Shown: positions 18,657 through 27,567 of the stretch, one piece after another
How positions within the stretch are numbered: the stretch's first letter is position 1
How the letters are laid out: the number at the start of each line of letters is the position of its first letter
From: Methanoculleus sediminis
GTDB lineage: Archaea; Halobacteriota; Methanomicrobia; Methanomicrobiales; Methanoculleaceae
Length of the DNA stretch: 64,000 nucleotides
Assembly (NCBI RefSeq): GCF_001017125.1
Contig: NZ_JXOJ01000002.1
Location: 370,912-434,911, forward strand
Direction: 5' to 3'
The notes under the pieces: model-generated
What the model was told of the DNA's origin: nothing
Database searches by the model: none
Seen by the model: only the letters and a program-made list of their open reading frames with translations
Program-made: the position numbers and the translations under genes

Positions 18657-19468
18657 GATACCACTATGCTCTATGTCCAGATTCCTGACCTTAAATGTTC
18701 TGTGTCGAGCGTCGAATCGTCAGCGGGAAGTCCGCATCACCGTTTTCATCGAATAAGCCTCTGATACCTGCAATACGGACGGCATGGAGACTTTCCAGTG
18801 GAAGTTATCCCCTGGCGCAATCCTGGAGGCCAGAACGGCGTTCAGGATCAATAACGGAGAATCTCCCCGGAATGGCAAAACCCGGCAGTTTCATAGGCGC
18901 CCCTGGAGAACCCGACCTGCGACAAGGAGGTTCTGCGCGCCCATCAAGGAGGCCGTAACCCCCGATATCGGTCCGAGCCACCGAGTCGATATACTACACC
19001 CAGATCGTCTTCCATCCCCATGACCCGAACCACGACGACGCGCACGCGCACCGGGATACGGCCAGAAGACCCACAATATTACAGATTTTTCAGCATCCGC
19101 GGAACGTATGCGGATTTCAGTTCTACATATGCACCACGCTCACGAGAAAGAGATTCGGATCGATTTCTACCGAAAACACCCCATACCAGTCATGAATCGG
19201 GGCGAACATTGTAAACCGGGAGGAACCAGCGGGTCAAGGCCGCGATGACAATTCGATGGTAAGCACAGAAACGTTAAGAGGAGCAACGGCGACGTCTCGA
19301 TTGGCGATACCGCATGCGGTATCCCGCGGGGGCCAGGAAGATCGATTGGCGTCGTGTCCCGGCTCCCACAGCGTGCCCGGAGGACGACTGAGTTGTTGGC
19401 TGCCATCAGGGATAGTCATTGTGATTTAGCGCTCCTCCTAGCACCATTCCGAAGATTAGAGGAACAAA
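18657..19468. other. Gene-poor intergenic region with direct repeat copy A
   Basis: About 810 bp without a convincing gene; the open frames here lack ribosome sites and normal composition. It includes a short inverted repeat (ATCCGC...GCGGAT near 19098-19118) and, from about 19271 to 19387, the first copy of a repeat that recurs at 23374-23491. Confidence 0.5.
19301..19387. repeat. Direct repeat A carrying an 18-bp palindrome
   Basis: It holds the perfect palindrome GATACCGCATGCGGTATC (19306-19323) inside TTGGCGATACCGCATGCGGT, followed by a GGGGGC block and CGATTGGCGTCGTGTCCC. The same blocks in the same order and orientation occur at 23405-23491 (copy B), with weaker similarity extending to about 19271 on the left. 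Confidence 0.8.
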
Positions 19469-19882
19469 ATGACACAGAAAAAAGATCACCCTCTCAGGGT
19501 TGTACTCATGGCCATGTTGCTCGCCGCCTTGGTCGCCGTTCCTGCGGTGAGTGCCTATTCGGCATCGGACTATGCGACATCGTACAAAGAGACGGTGCCG
19601 ACCCGGATCCAGTACTACGCTGAAACCGACGTGACAGAGGTGATGGATGAGATCTATATCCAGGCTAACCTCTGGTATAGACCTAATAGCGGATCGTCGA
19701 GCAACCATGTTGTGAGCACTCCCATGGAGCACTATTACAACGTGGATGGCGCTGGTGCATATGGAACATATTCCAATCCAGCGCCGGGCGACTACCAGAC
19801 CCGGGGATACCGTGCGTTAGTCGAGAACGGTGTCGTATCGAAGAGCTGGTTCGATCAGAACGGCTGGACACCTCTGCAGTAG
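19469..19882 (+). CDS. Small secreted protein upstream of ABC-2 permeases
   Basis: A 137-aa protein with a clear signal peptide (residues about 9-29, LRVVLMAMLLAALVAVPAVSA). The mature domain of about 107 aa is rich in Tyr, Ser and Gly, with no Cys: YYAETDVTEVMDEIYIQANLWY, then YYNVDGAGAYGTYSNPAPGDY and a C-terminal SWFDQNGWTPLQ. I do not recognise the family. The start has a GAGG about 7 bases upstream. The three permeases follow 95 bp later on the same strand, so this could be a substrate, an accessory factor or an unrelated surface protein. Confidence 0.7.
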   Translation: MTQKKDHPLRVVLMAMLLAALVAVPAVSAYSASDYATSYKETVPTRIQYYAETDVTEVMDEIYIQANLWYRPNSGSSSNHVVSTPMEHYYNVDGAGAYGTYSNPAPGDYQTRGYRALVENGVVSKSWFDQNGWTPLQ

Positions 19883-19977
19883 CCTCCCCCTGGTAGTTCC
19901 AATGTGGGACCGTCACTTCCTCGTAAGCTGCGGTCCCTTCGCCCCATAGAGTGTGAGAATATGAACGGTGACAACCC

Positions 19978-20979
19978 ATGTCCATAACCCGGAGCAACCA
20001 AGCAGCTCCGAGTGGCCTACTGACGGTGGCCGGTAAGGAACTTACCGACCACCTGACGAACTGGACGTTTCTTGCCTTTGCGCTCCTGCTGATCGTGGTC
20101 TGCATCCTCCCTTTCCAGCAGGGTCTTACTGGATACCAGGCGACTCAGGCGGCGTATGCTGCCGGTCCCGTCGTCACCCCATGGGGTGTCGAAGAGTTCG
20201 GTAGCAGCCTTCCGAACGCCGCGGACGTTTACACCCGCCTCCCCGGAGAACTCTCTACCGTCGGGGCAATCCTTGCGATCGCCATGGGGTTCGATCTCAT
20301 CTCACGGGAGCGGCAGACCGGTTCGCTCAAGTTGCTCCTCGTCCGGCCGATCTTCCGGGACGAGATCATCACCGGCAAGGCGCTCGGAGGCCTTTTTGCC
20401 CTGGGAATACTCGTTGCCGCGGGGCTTGCCGTTTCGCTGGCAGTCCTTCTCATCGAAGGGATCGTGCCCGGCCCGGACGATCTGGTCTCGATCTCTCTCT
20501 TTGGGATCGTAACGGTTGCGTTTCTGGCGTTCTACTTCAGTCTCGCCCTGGCGATCTCGACGGTGGTGCCCCGGACTGGAAAGGCATTTTTGTATGCGCT
20601 GATCGCGTTCTTCATCTTTTCCGCCCTCGTCCCGACGGTGGGAGCGGTTGCGAAGGACGTCGTTGCCGGTGCTCACCCTCTGGGTGCGGGCCCCTCCGAA
20701 CGGGAAGATTACCAGACCCGGCTCGCACTGGTGAACAGCGTCGTAACAGTCTTTTCGCCGCAGTGGAACTACGAACTGGTTGCAAAGAGTGCTCTTGAAC
20801 CGCGGCTCACTACCTACTCGTTCATTGAGGGTTCCGTAGTTCTCCTCCCCGGCGACGGGACGGCACGCCCGGCGGACGCCCTCGCACGGTTCTGGCAGAA
20901 CGTGCTGGTGCTTTTCACAGCACCGTTCGTGCTCTTCGGGATCGCGTATATAGCGTTCCAGAGGATGGATGTCCGGTGA
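19978..20979 (+). CDS. ABC-2 type (NosY-like) transporter permease 1
   Basis: A 333-aa membrane protein with about six helices. Near the N-terminus is the cytoplasmic entry motif VAGKELTDHLTNWTFLAF; after a long external loop comes FDLISRERQTGSLKLLLVRPIFRDEIITGKALGG, the coupling region typical of ABC-2/NosY permeases. The C-terminal half has four helices and an external loop. A GGTGA lies 7 bases before ATG 19978. Permease 2 follows at 20987 with an 8-bp gap. No ATP-binding subunit is encoded nearby. The substrate is unknown. Confidence 0.85.
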   Translation: MSITRSNQAAPSGLLTVAGKELTDHLTNWTFLAFALLLIVVCILPFQQGLTGYQATQAAYAAGPVVTPWGVEEFGSSLPNAADVYTRLPGELSTVGAILAIAMGFDLISRERQTGSLKLLLVRPIFRDEIITGKALGGLFALGILVAAGLAVSLAVLLIEGIVPGPDDLVSISLFGIVTVAFLAFYFSLALAISTVVPRTGKAFLYALIAFFIFSALVPTVGAVAKDVVAGAHPLGAGPSEREDYQTRLALVNSVVTVFSPQWNYELVAKSALEPRLTTYSFIEGSVVLLPGDGTARPADALARFWQNVLVLFTAPFVLFGIAYIAFQRMDVR

Positions 20980-20986
20980 TGCGCCA

Positions 20987-22000
20987 ATGAAAATCGACCT
21001 CTCTCGTGTAGCGATCATCGCACGAAAGGAGTTCGCCGACCACCTCACCGACCGGACGTTCCTCCTGGTGCTCGCGCTCTTCGGCATTCTGACTCTCTTT
21101 GCCCTGGAGCGAGGCCTTGCTAGTTACACGAATGCAATGGAGTGGTATGTGTTTCTCCTGGAGAGGGCGGCGCGTGCCGACCACTTATCGACATCGCCGT
21201 TTACATCTTCTCCTAACCTCCCATCGGTGTTGTGGATCTTCCTCGGCGTAGGGGAAAAGTTCCTCCTCTTCGGGCCGTTGCTCGCGATCGCCGTGGGGTT
21301 CGACCTCATCTCCGGGGAGCGTTCGACCCGGTCGCTCCGGATGCTCCTCTCCCGGCCGGTCTATCGCGACGAGGTCATCACCGGAAAGGCCGTAGGCGGC
21401 GCCGTCGTGCTGGTGCTTGCATCGGCCGTGCCGTTCATCCTGGCGCTGGGTGCGGTGCTCGTCGCCGGGCTTACCGTCACCCCTCATGATGCGGCAATCG
21501 TGGTGCTCTGCTGGGGCGCCACGATCCTCTACCTGCTCGCGTACTTCGGCGTCGCCGTTGCATTCTCCGCATTCAGCGAAGACGGCGGCCGGGCGCTCGC
21601 CTGGGCGATGGCGATCTTCATCCTCTTCTCGGCGATAGTGCCCGTCGTTGCAGAGAGTTCGGCCGTCTCAGCCGCCGGCCCCATCCCGGCGTGGCCCGGC
21701 GACAATCCCACGCCGGACGAGGTACAGCAGTACCTGGAGGAGAGGAACGATCGCAGCGCGACGTACGACGATGTCAAGAACACCATTCTGGCACTCAGCC
21801 CCAACGGCAACTATGAAACGATGATAAAGATGCTGGGGTCCCTTCATTCCGGCGGCGGGGACGGGGGAGCCGTTGCGGAAGAACCCGGTCTCAAAGATGT
21901 GCTGGGCCGATTCTGGCAGAATATCGTCGGTCTCGTTGCGTTCCCGATGATCTTCCTCGCCGTCGCCTATGTGCGGTTCATGCGGATCGACTTGCGGTAA
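20987..22000 (+). CDS. ABC-2 type (NosY-like) transporter permease 2
   Basis: A 337-aa paralogue of its upstream neighbour: IARKEFADHLTDRTFLLVLALF, then FDLISGERSTRSLRMLLSRPVYRDEVITGKAVGG, followed by helices and the same C-terminal GRFWQNIVGLVAFPMIFLAVAYVRFMRIDLR pattern. I start it at ATG 20987, with GGTGAT 7 bases upstream, rather than ATG 20969, which would overlap permease 1. The external loop differs in sequence between paralogues, so the three may assemble as a heteromer or serve different substrates. Confidence 0.85.
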   Translation: MKIDLSRVAIIARKEFADHLTDRTFLLVLALFGILTLFALERGLASYTNAMEWYVFLLERAARADHLSTSPFTSSPNLPSVLWIFLGVGEKFLLFGPLLAIAVGFDLISGERSTRSLRMLLSRPVYRDEVITGKAVGGAVVLVLASAVPFILALGAVLVAGLTVTPHDAAIVVLCWGATILYLLAYFGVAVAFSAFSEDGGRALAWAMAIFILFSAIVPVVAESSAVSAAGPIPAWPGDNPTPDEVQQYLEERNDRSATYDDVKNTILALSPNGNYETMIKMLGSLHSGGGDGGAVAEEPGLKDVLGRFWQNIVGLVAFPMIFLAVAYVRFMRIDLR

Positions 22001-22185
22001 CAATCTGGATGCAAAATGACAACAATGCTGTATTTTCCGGTAATATGCGGGGTCTCCCCGAAAACCCGGTCCCCGTCATCCGTGATGAGACATACAGGTG
22101 ACGGCGCGGTGTCGACACACACCCTCATCATGCGGCGTTACAGCGGCGTTCTGCCTCCCCTGTCCTCCACCGGAGGTGGCGTTCC

Positions 22186-23229
22186 GTGACGTCCGGCCTC
22201 TTCGTCGTGCTGCAGAAAGAGTTCGTCGACCAGTCGACCAGCCGGCGTTTCCTCTGCATATTTGCGCTGTTCTTGCTCATCTCCGCGATCGGCGTCCACG
22301 ACGGCGCGAACCAGTATGGGGATATGCTTGCATCGTACGCACAGCAGATGCAGTCCGTCTCCTCCGACACCTATATGCCGAGGTATATGCCCGAAAAGCC
22401 GTCACCCCTGCTCATATTTACGAAGATGGCCGATTACTTCGTGATGTTCGGGGTGTTCCTCGGCATCGCCATGGGGTTCGACCTCGTCTCAAAAGAAAAG
22501 GAGACCCGGTCGCTCAAGACCCTCCTCTCTCACCCGGTCTACCGGGACGAGGTCGTGAACGGAAAAGCACTCGGCAGCGCCCTGGTCCTGGCGATCGCCC
22601 TCGGCGCGACGGTCGCGGTATCGGTCGCCATCCTCCTTGTTGTGGGTATCGTACCCACCATGGACGAACTGGGTGCAATCCTGGTGTTTACCGTTGTCTC
22701 CGGGATATTTGTTCTGACCTACTTCTCGCTGGCTCTCCTGATGTCCGCCGTCGCGCCGGACAGCGGAACCGCCCTCATCTTTACTCTGATTATCTTTTTG
22801 CTCATCTCATCAGCGGTACCGATCTTCGGGTGGACAGCCGCCGAGATGATTGCCGGTTCGCCTCCCGAACAGCCTGCCGGGGTCCAGGGAACTTTTTATA
22901 CCCCCATGAATGTCGACCCGGAGGAATTCGAGCAGTATGAGCAGGAGATGCGGTCTTACTGGGAAAAGCGGGCCGCGGCATCATCGCTGATCTCGCTGCT
23001 CTCCCCGAACGTCAACTATCAGAAGACCGCAACGGCCGTCACCAACCCAAAGATTGCCATGACAATGGATAATAATCCTTACTCGTTCACCGAGGGGCCG
23101 CCGGAGACACAGCCCGGCCTGGACGAAATTCTCGGCAGGATATGGGCAAACATTGTTGCACTCATCACGCTGCCGTGCGTATTCTTCGCCGCCGCATACG
23201 TGGGGTTCATGCGGATGGATATCCGGTAA
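22186..23229 (+). CDS. ABC-2 type (NosY-like) transporter permease 3
   Basis: A 347-aa third paralogue starting at GTG 22186, preceded by GGAGGTGG. Family motifs are VLQKEFVDQSTSRRFLCIFALF, FDLVSKEKETRSLKTLLSHPVYRDEVVNGKALGS and a C-terminal ALITLPCVFFAAAYVGFMRMDIR. It is separated from permease 2 by 185 bp, so it may have its own promoter. Its large external loops (about residues 30-80 and 225-300) carry Glu/Tyr-rich sequence. No ATPase gene lies next to it. Confidence 0.84.
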   Translation: MTSGLFVVLQKEFVDQSTSRRFLCIFALFLLISAIGVHDGANQYGDMLASYAQQMQSVSSDTYMPRYMPEKPSPLLIFTKMADYFVMFGVFLGIAMGFDLVSKEKETRSLKTLLSHPVYRDEVVNGKALGSALVLAIALGATVAVSVAILLVVGIVPTMDELGAILVFTVVSGIFVLTYFSLALLMSAVAPDSGTALIFTLIIFLLISSAVPIFGWTAAEMIAGSPPEQPAGVQGTFYTPMNVDPEEFEQYEQEMRSYWEKRAAASSLISLLSPNVNYQKTATAVTNPKIAMTMDNNPYSFTEGPPETQPGLDEILGRIWANIVALITLPCVFFAAAYVGFMRMDIR

Positions 23230-23778
23230 TGGTCCAGCCCCGGGTGCGCGTACTCTGCCTGCAGCCGGTTTCCAGGGGAAGCACCGGAGTACCAGGCTCC
23301 GATATCTGCAGGCCTGCTCTTTTCCCTAGACCGGGATCTTTGAACGCCCGGACGAATTGGTGGTTGTCCTAGAAAAGGTATAAGGAATAACAACGGAGTT
23401 CTGCTTGGCGATACCGCATGCGGTATCCCACCGGGGGCTGAGACCCTCGATTGGCGTCGTGTCCCTGCCCCTGGAGCATACCCGGAGAACACGGGCCCAC
23501 AACCACTATTCCCGCCAGCAGCCCCATGTTCTCCGGGATGCGCATGAATGGTTGTTCGAAACCCTGAGGTCAAAACGCCTCTTCGGCATCAGCTCATCCA
23601 CCGTGGCGCTGCCGATTGCGGCGTTATCTCCGTGCCGGCGGGATGGAACGCGTTCACACCGAACTGTCCGAAACGTGGACGGCGGCCGGGGCGACGGGCA
23701 GGGGCCGCCCCTGTCCGTCCTCATGATCGCACGAAGGCTCGTTATGATGATTGAACCGGGAACGCATTTTGCAGGAGC
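23230..23778. other. Intergenic region with direct repeat copy B
   Basis: About 550 bp with no supported gene. The main structure is repeat copy B at about 23374-23491. The remainder is GC-rich, and its open frames have no credible starts. Confidence 0.5.
23405..23491. repeat. Direct repeat B carrying an 18-bp palindrome
   Basis: This second copy of the element at 19301-19387 is in the same orientation. The palindrome GATACCGCATGCGGTATC is at 23410-23427, followed by GGGGGC, CTCGATTGGCGTCGTGTCCC and a CCCGGAG-AC tail. The two copies bracket the secreted protein and the three permease genes. Confidence 0.8.
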
Positions 23779-24207
23779 GTGATTCCAGTCCTTCTCATCG
23801 CGGTGGCCTGTATGACGGTTACGCTGTTCTGGCCGGACGGAGAGGTGCACGTTATAGACACCGCGAGCGGGCGTATCGTCTTTTGCGAGAACGTCACCGC
23901 CGGCACCCATCCCCAGGGGCGGGTCTGGATCGACTCGGACCTCAACGAGACGGTCGCCTCTTCCGGCACGGATGTCGTGGCCGGGCTCGGGAGGAACATG
24001 TTTACGGTGACCTGCGCCAACCGGAACTATGGGATCTTCGATCCTGCCCGTGCCTCGTTCACGCTGACCGTCCGGGATGCAGCGGGCAGGCCGTACAGCG
24101 AATCCGTCACCATGGACCGGGCCGGTACAAAGACCCTGTCCGTCTCGTTCGACGCGGAGGAAGCGGGCGAGGGGGCGTTTCGGATCTCCGCGACGAGTTT
24201 TCGTTAA
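23779..24207 (+). CDS. Small membrane-anchored extracellular protein
   Basis: A 142-aa protein starting at GTG 23779, just after GCAGGAGC. The first 18 residues are a hydrophobic anchor (IPVLLIAVACMTVTLFW), and the rest looks like an extracellular beta-rich domain: VHVIDTASGRIVFCENVTAGTHP, NMFTVTCANRNYGIFDPA, TLTVRDAAGRPYSESVTM. Two Cys may form a disulfide. I do not recognise a named family. It could be read together with the permease block, though repeat copy B intervenes. Confidence 0.58.
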   Translation: MIPVLLIAVACMTVTLFWPDGEVHVIDTASGRIVFCENVTAGTHPQGRVWIDSDLNETVASSGTDVVAGLGRNMFTVTCANRNYGIFDPARASFTLTVRDAAGRPYSESVTMDRAGTKTLSVSFDAEEAGEGAFRISATSFR

Positions 24208-24317
24208 GACCGGCAGCGACAGAAGGGGGCGACCCGGCGAGGGCATAGATCCTCCCCGCTCAGAGACCCCCACGCGACCGCTCGACCTCCTAGAGCATCC
24301 CCTCGTCGGATGCCGTA

Positions 24318-24524
24318 TCACCGCAGTTCCTCGATCCTCCACCCGAGGTAGTCCCGGATCACCGTGAACGCCAGCCCCGGCGGGATCGCGCCCTGCTCGG
24401 CGACGATCAGGTCGACGTACTCCGCGGGCGTCACGTCGAAGGCCGGGTTTCGGACCCGGACGAAGGGGAGTTCCTCCGCCACCGCCCGGGGCAGAACCTC
24501 GTAGGGGTGCCGCTCCTCGATCGA
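24318..24524 (-). pseudogene. Truncated inverted copy of the R15P isomerase 3' end
   Basis: On the minus strand this encodes about 68 residues nearly identical to the C-terminus of the isomerase at 16387-17316 (intact counterpart 17113-17316): EVLPR.VAE.LPFVRVRNP, FDVTPAEYVDLIV.EQG and the YLGW.IEELR end. Differences are mainly Thr to Ala and Lys to Arg, and the stop is TGA instead of TAG. The open frame can extend to 24575 with unrelated residues. All substrate-binding N-terminal parts are missing, so it cannot be a working enzyme; it looks like a duplication remnant. Confidence 0.85.
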
Positions 24525-24624
24525 GACATCGTTGTTCGTCTTCACACAGTATCTGTGCCTTGTGCGGATGGACATCCGATGACGGGGGGCCGGTCCAAGC
24601 CTGAATGCGCGCCCTCCCCCTGGC

Positions 24625-25353
24625 TCACTCCCAGCAGAACGTTTCCATGTCGTACCCGGCGTGCGGCATCCCCGGCGGGACCAGGTGGCTCATGTGGACG
24701 CACCGGTAGTCCCTCGCCCCGACGCCGCGGGCGAACCGGACCGCCTCGGCGTAGTTCATGTGCTTGGTGATGGAGTAGCCTTCGGGAGCGATGGCGTCGA
24801 CGAAGAGGAGATCGATATCGGTATTTTCGAGGAGATCCCTGCTCCTCTTCGGGATATCCTCCCGCGTGTCGGCGGTGTAGGCGACCGTCACGCCGTCGTG
24901 CTCGATCAGAAGCCCGCAGGTGTAGACCGGCGGGTGGTTCACCTCAAAAAACGTGAAGGTCACGCCGAAGAGGTCGAACGGCTCGTAGACCGGGACCGGG
25001 TGCTTCTCGAACGGCAGGAAGTGGAGGTAGCCCGAGCAGTAGTCCATCACCGGCGGCGCCGCGTAGGCCGGAGGCACCTTCTGCACCCGGTAGAACTCCC
25101 CGAACCCGATGAAGTGGTCGTAATGGCCGTGCGACCAGAGGACGGCGTCGATGTGGGGCGAACAGGCCCGGAGGAGTTGCTGCCGGAGATCCGGGGAAGA
25201 ATCGATGAGAATGTGCCTGCCCTCCGTCTCGACGAGGAGGGACGTCCGGAGCCGTGACCGCCCCGCCGCGATCATCGCGCGGCAGTTCTCGCAGTCGCAC
25301 CCCACCTTCGGCGTCCCGATGGCGTCCCCGGTCCCGAGCAGCGTGATACGCAT
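24625..25353 (-). CDS. MBL-fold metallohydrolase, PhnP-like
   Basis: A 242-aa metallo-beta-lactamase-fold phosphodiesterase. MRITLLGTGDAIGTP is the typical start, and CDCENC near residue 20 is the Cys-rich site that binds an extra zinc in PhnP-type proteins. The metal-binding motif is SHGHYDH (about residue 74), with DTRED and HMSHLVPPG supplying further ligands. PhnP hydrolyses phosphoribosyl 1,2-cyclic phosphate; related proteins act on other cyclic phosphodiesters. No phosphonate genes are near. It starts 1 bp after the AAA ATPase stop, so the two are co-transcribed. Confidence 0.88.
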   Translation of the reverse strand: MRITLLGTGDAIGTPKVGCDCENCRAMIAAGRSRLRTSLLVETEGRHILIDSSPDLRQQLLRACSPHIDAVLWSHGHYDHFIGFGEFYRVQKVPPAYAAPPVMDYCSGYLHFLPFEKHPVPVYEPFDLFGVTFTFFEVNHPPVYTCGLLIEHDGVTVAYTADTREDIPKRSRDLLENTDIDLLFVDAIAPEGYSITKHMNYAEAVRFARGVGARDYRCVHMSHLVPPGMPHAGYDMETFCWE

Positions 25354-25354
25354 C

Positions 25355-26641
25355 TTAGCGCCCTGTCCGGATGACGTTCCTCTCCTCCGCCCGGAGGAGC
25401 CCCTGCTCGATGTCCACCGGGTCGACCCGGTGCCGGTCCTCCATCAGCGCCGACATCACCGCTTCTTTCATCATCATCCTCAGATCGGAGCCAGAGAACC
25501 CCTCCGTGCGGGCGGCAAGGTCTGCGAAGTCGCAGTCGCACTCGATCGTGGCGGCGACCTTCTCGAGGATTGCCTGCCGCATCTCCCGGTCGGGGAGCGG
25601 GAACTCCACCACCTCGTCAAAGCGCCGCCAGGCCGCCTCGTCGAGGATACGGGGGTGGTTCGTCGCCCCGATGAGGAGGACGCCGTTCTTGACGAAACTG
25701 ATCTGGTCGATGTTTTTGAGGAGCATGTTCACCGCGCGTTTCATCGCGCCGTGGTCGTCGCTGACCCGGGTCTTCGCGACGAAGTCGAACTCGTCGATGA
25801 AGAGGATGCAGGGCGAGAGTTTCTTCGCGAGGTCGAAGATCCGGTCGATGTTCTTCGAGGTCTCGCCCAGGTACTGGGAGGTGACCATCGCGAGACGGAC
25901 CTCGAGCACCGGCATGTGGAGCGTCCGCGACATCGCGAGCGCAAGCGAGGTCTTCCCGGTTCCAGGCGGGCCGACGAAGAGGAGCCGGCCGAACTCGTAG
26001 ATGCCGTGCCGCTTTAAGAAGTCGCGGTGCTCGAGGGCGACGCCGATCTTCTTGATGGTCTCCTCCTGCCGGGGCGTGCAGACCAGTTTCGCAAGCGTGA
26101 ACTCGACCTCGTCCGGTGCGCTGATGATGATGAGGTCGCGGGCCTCCCGCATCTCTTCGCTCTCCCCGATGATCCGGGAGACCTTCGCTTCCACGTACTC
26201 CCGGGTATCCTCGAACCGGCGATTTTTCGCCCGGACGTCGCGGTACCGGGCTGCAACGCCGTCTTTCCCGTCAAAGAAGTACGCGAGGACGGGGTTCTCC
26301 CCGACCCTTTCCTCGCCGCCTTTCTTGAGGAACCATCCCGCCGCCGTGTCGAGCGAAGGCAGGTTCAGCCGCTGCCCGAACTCGTCGTAACCGACGAACG
26401 GATTTGCGCGAACGGCCTGGTAGACGGCATCCGGGGTACCGAGCACCTTCTTGATCGCTCCCTCGCTCACAATCAGGGGACGCTTCACCTCGCGGCTCCC
26501 GCCGCTCCCGGCACCGAAGAACTCCCGGCATCGCGGGTGAAGGTCGTTGATATCGAGTTCCTCGTTCCGGTTGAATATCTCCGCGGTGAGCAGGAGTTCC
26601 ATGATGGCGAGGACGTCACGTGTACCTGTGTCGCCGGTCAT
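25355..26641 (-). CDS. AAA-family ATPase with a unique N-terminal domain
   Basis: A 428-aa protein. Residues 1-180 are family specific (LLLTAEIFNRNEELDIND, NPFVGYDEFGQRLNLPSLDTAAGWFLKK). The AAA module has Walker A GPPGTGKTSLA (about residue 220), Walker B CILFIDEFDF, sensor 1 GATNHP and an arginine-finger region AAWRRFDEVVEFPLPD, followed by a lid domain with GFSGSDLRMMMKEAV. It resembles proteasome-activating and CDC48-type ATPases but lacks their OB domain and the C-terminal HbYX tail. The target is unknown. Confidence 0.85.
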   Translation of the reverse strand: MTGDTGTRDVLAIMELLLTAEIFNRNEELDINDLHPRCREFFGAGSGGSREVKRPLIVSEGAIKKVLGTPDAVYQAVRANPFVGYDEFGQRLNLPSLDTAAGWFLKKGGEERVGENPVLAYFFDGKDGVAARYRDVRAKNRRFEDTREYVEAKVSRIIGESEEMREARDLIIISAPDEVEFTLAKLVCTPRQEETIKKIGVALEHRDFLKRHGIYEFGRLLFVGPPGTGKTSLALAMSRTLHMPVLEVRLAMVTSQYLGETSKNIDRIFDLAKKLSPCILFIDEFDFVAKTRVSDDHGAMKRAVNMLLKNIDQISFVKNGVLLIGATNHPRILDEAAWRRFDEVVEFPLPDREMRQAILEKVAATIECDCDFADLAARTEGFSGSDLRMMMKEAVMSALMEDRHRVDPVDIEQGLLRAEERNVIRTGR

Positions 26642-26685
26642 ATCTATGAGCAGACATATTTGCGCGCGGCATCAATAAGCGTAAC

Positions 26686-27567
26686 TCACCGGGTGGTGAC
26701 CTCGCACCCCTCTTCCGTGACGAACATGGTGTGCTCCGCCTGCGAGACGAACGAACCCGGGACGTCGTGCAGCACCGGGAAGGGATGAAGGATCCCGTTC
26801 CGCACAAGGGTTGAGAGCCCGATCTCGACCTTGTCCCCCGGAACCCAGCGGCGGGAGAACGGGAGCCCCCTGCGCGGCCGGGCGGTCTCGAGGATCCGCT
26901 TTGCCGACGGGAGGCGTGCGGGCCGGGCTGCGATCTGTTTGTAGATCTCCACCCTCGGGGCTTCGGTGACCTTCCCCGACCCTGTCGTCGCGAAGGGCTC
27001 GATTGCAAAGACCATCCCTTCTTCGAGGACAGTGCCGCCGTTCATCGCGACGTTCGGAATCATGGGCTTTCCGTGGAGGTCGTAGCGGTCGAGGCCGTGT
27101 CCGGTGAGGTTTCCGACCGGTTTGTAGCCGTGCTCCTCGATCGCCGCCTGGATGATCGTCCCGAGTTCCCCGGTGACGACTCCCGGCCGGACGGCCCCGA
27201 TCGCCGCTTCGAGGGCCGCCCGGGACGCCTCGACGAGCGGCCCGTGGTCGCCGAGGTCGACGGTCATCGCGGTGTCGGCGATGTAGCCGTCGACGTGGAT
27301 CCCGAGATCGACCTTGACGAGGTCGCCCCGGGCGAAGATCCGCTCGTCCCCGGGCATGGCGGTGTCGTGGGCCGCGGCCTCGTTGAAGGAGACGTTTAAG
27401 GGGAAGGCGAGCAGCGCCCCCTCCTTCGTCACCATATTCTCCGTCTCTTCAACCATATCGAGGAGGGGCGCCCCCTCCTTCACGAGCCCCGCGCCCCGGC
27501 GGAGCACCTTCCTTGCCAGCGCCCCTGCTTCCCGGTAGGCGTCGTAAACTTCGTCGTCCATGATCAT
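26686..27567 (-). CDS. map: Methionine aminopeptidase, archaeal type II
   Basis: A 293-aa M24 metallopeptidase that removes N-terminal Met from new proteins. The five metal ligands lie in the expected pattern: DLGIHVDGYIAD (two Asp), GHGLDRYDLHGKP (His), AIEPFA (Glu) and SQAEHTMFV (Glu near the end). The type II insert is between about 190 and 255. The ATG at 27567 overlaps the upstream stop (ATGA) and follows GAGGAG, which favours it over ATG 27561. It is translationally coupled to the M24 gene before it. Confidence 0.93.
   Translation of the reverse strand: MIMDDEVYDAYREAGALARKVLRRGAGLVKEGAPLLDMVEETENMVTKEGALLAFPLNVSFNEAAAHDTAMPGDERIFARGDLVKVDLGIHVDGYIADTAMTVDLGDHGPLVEASRAALEAAIGAVRPGVVTGELGTIIQAAIEEHGYKPVGNLTGHGLDRYDLHGKPMIPNVAMNGGTVLEEGMVFAIEPFATTGSGKVTEAPRVEIYKQIAARPARLPSAKRILETARPRRGLPFSRRWVPGDKVEIGLSTLVRNGILHPFPVLHDVPGSFVSQAEHTMFVTEEGCEVTTR

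Noticed and set aside
19020..19214. 64-residue frame between regulators and the permease block
   Set aside because: Low-complexity Thr/Arg start and no ribosome site.
19271..23491. Insertion sequence with transposase
   Set aside because: The flanking repeats are direct rather than terminal inverted repeats, and no transposase or integrase frame exists between them.
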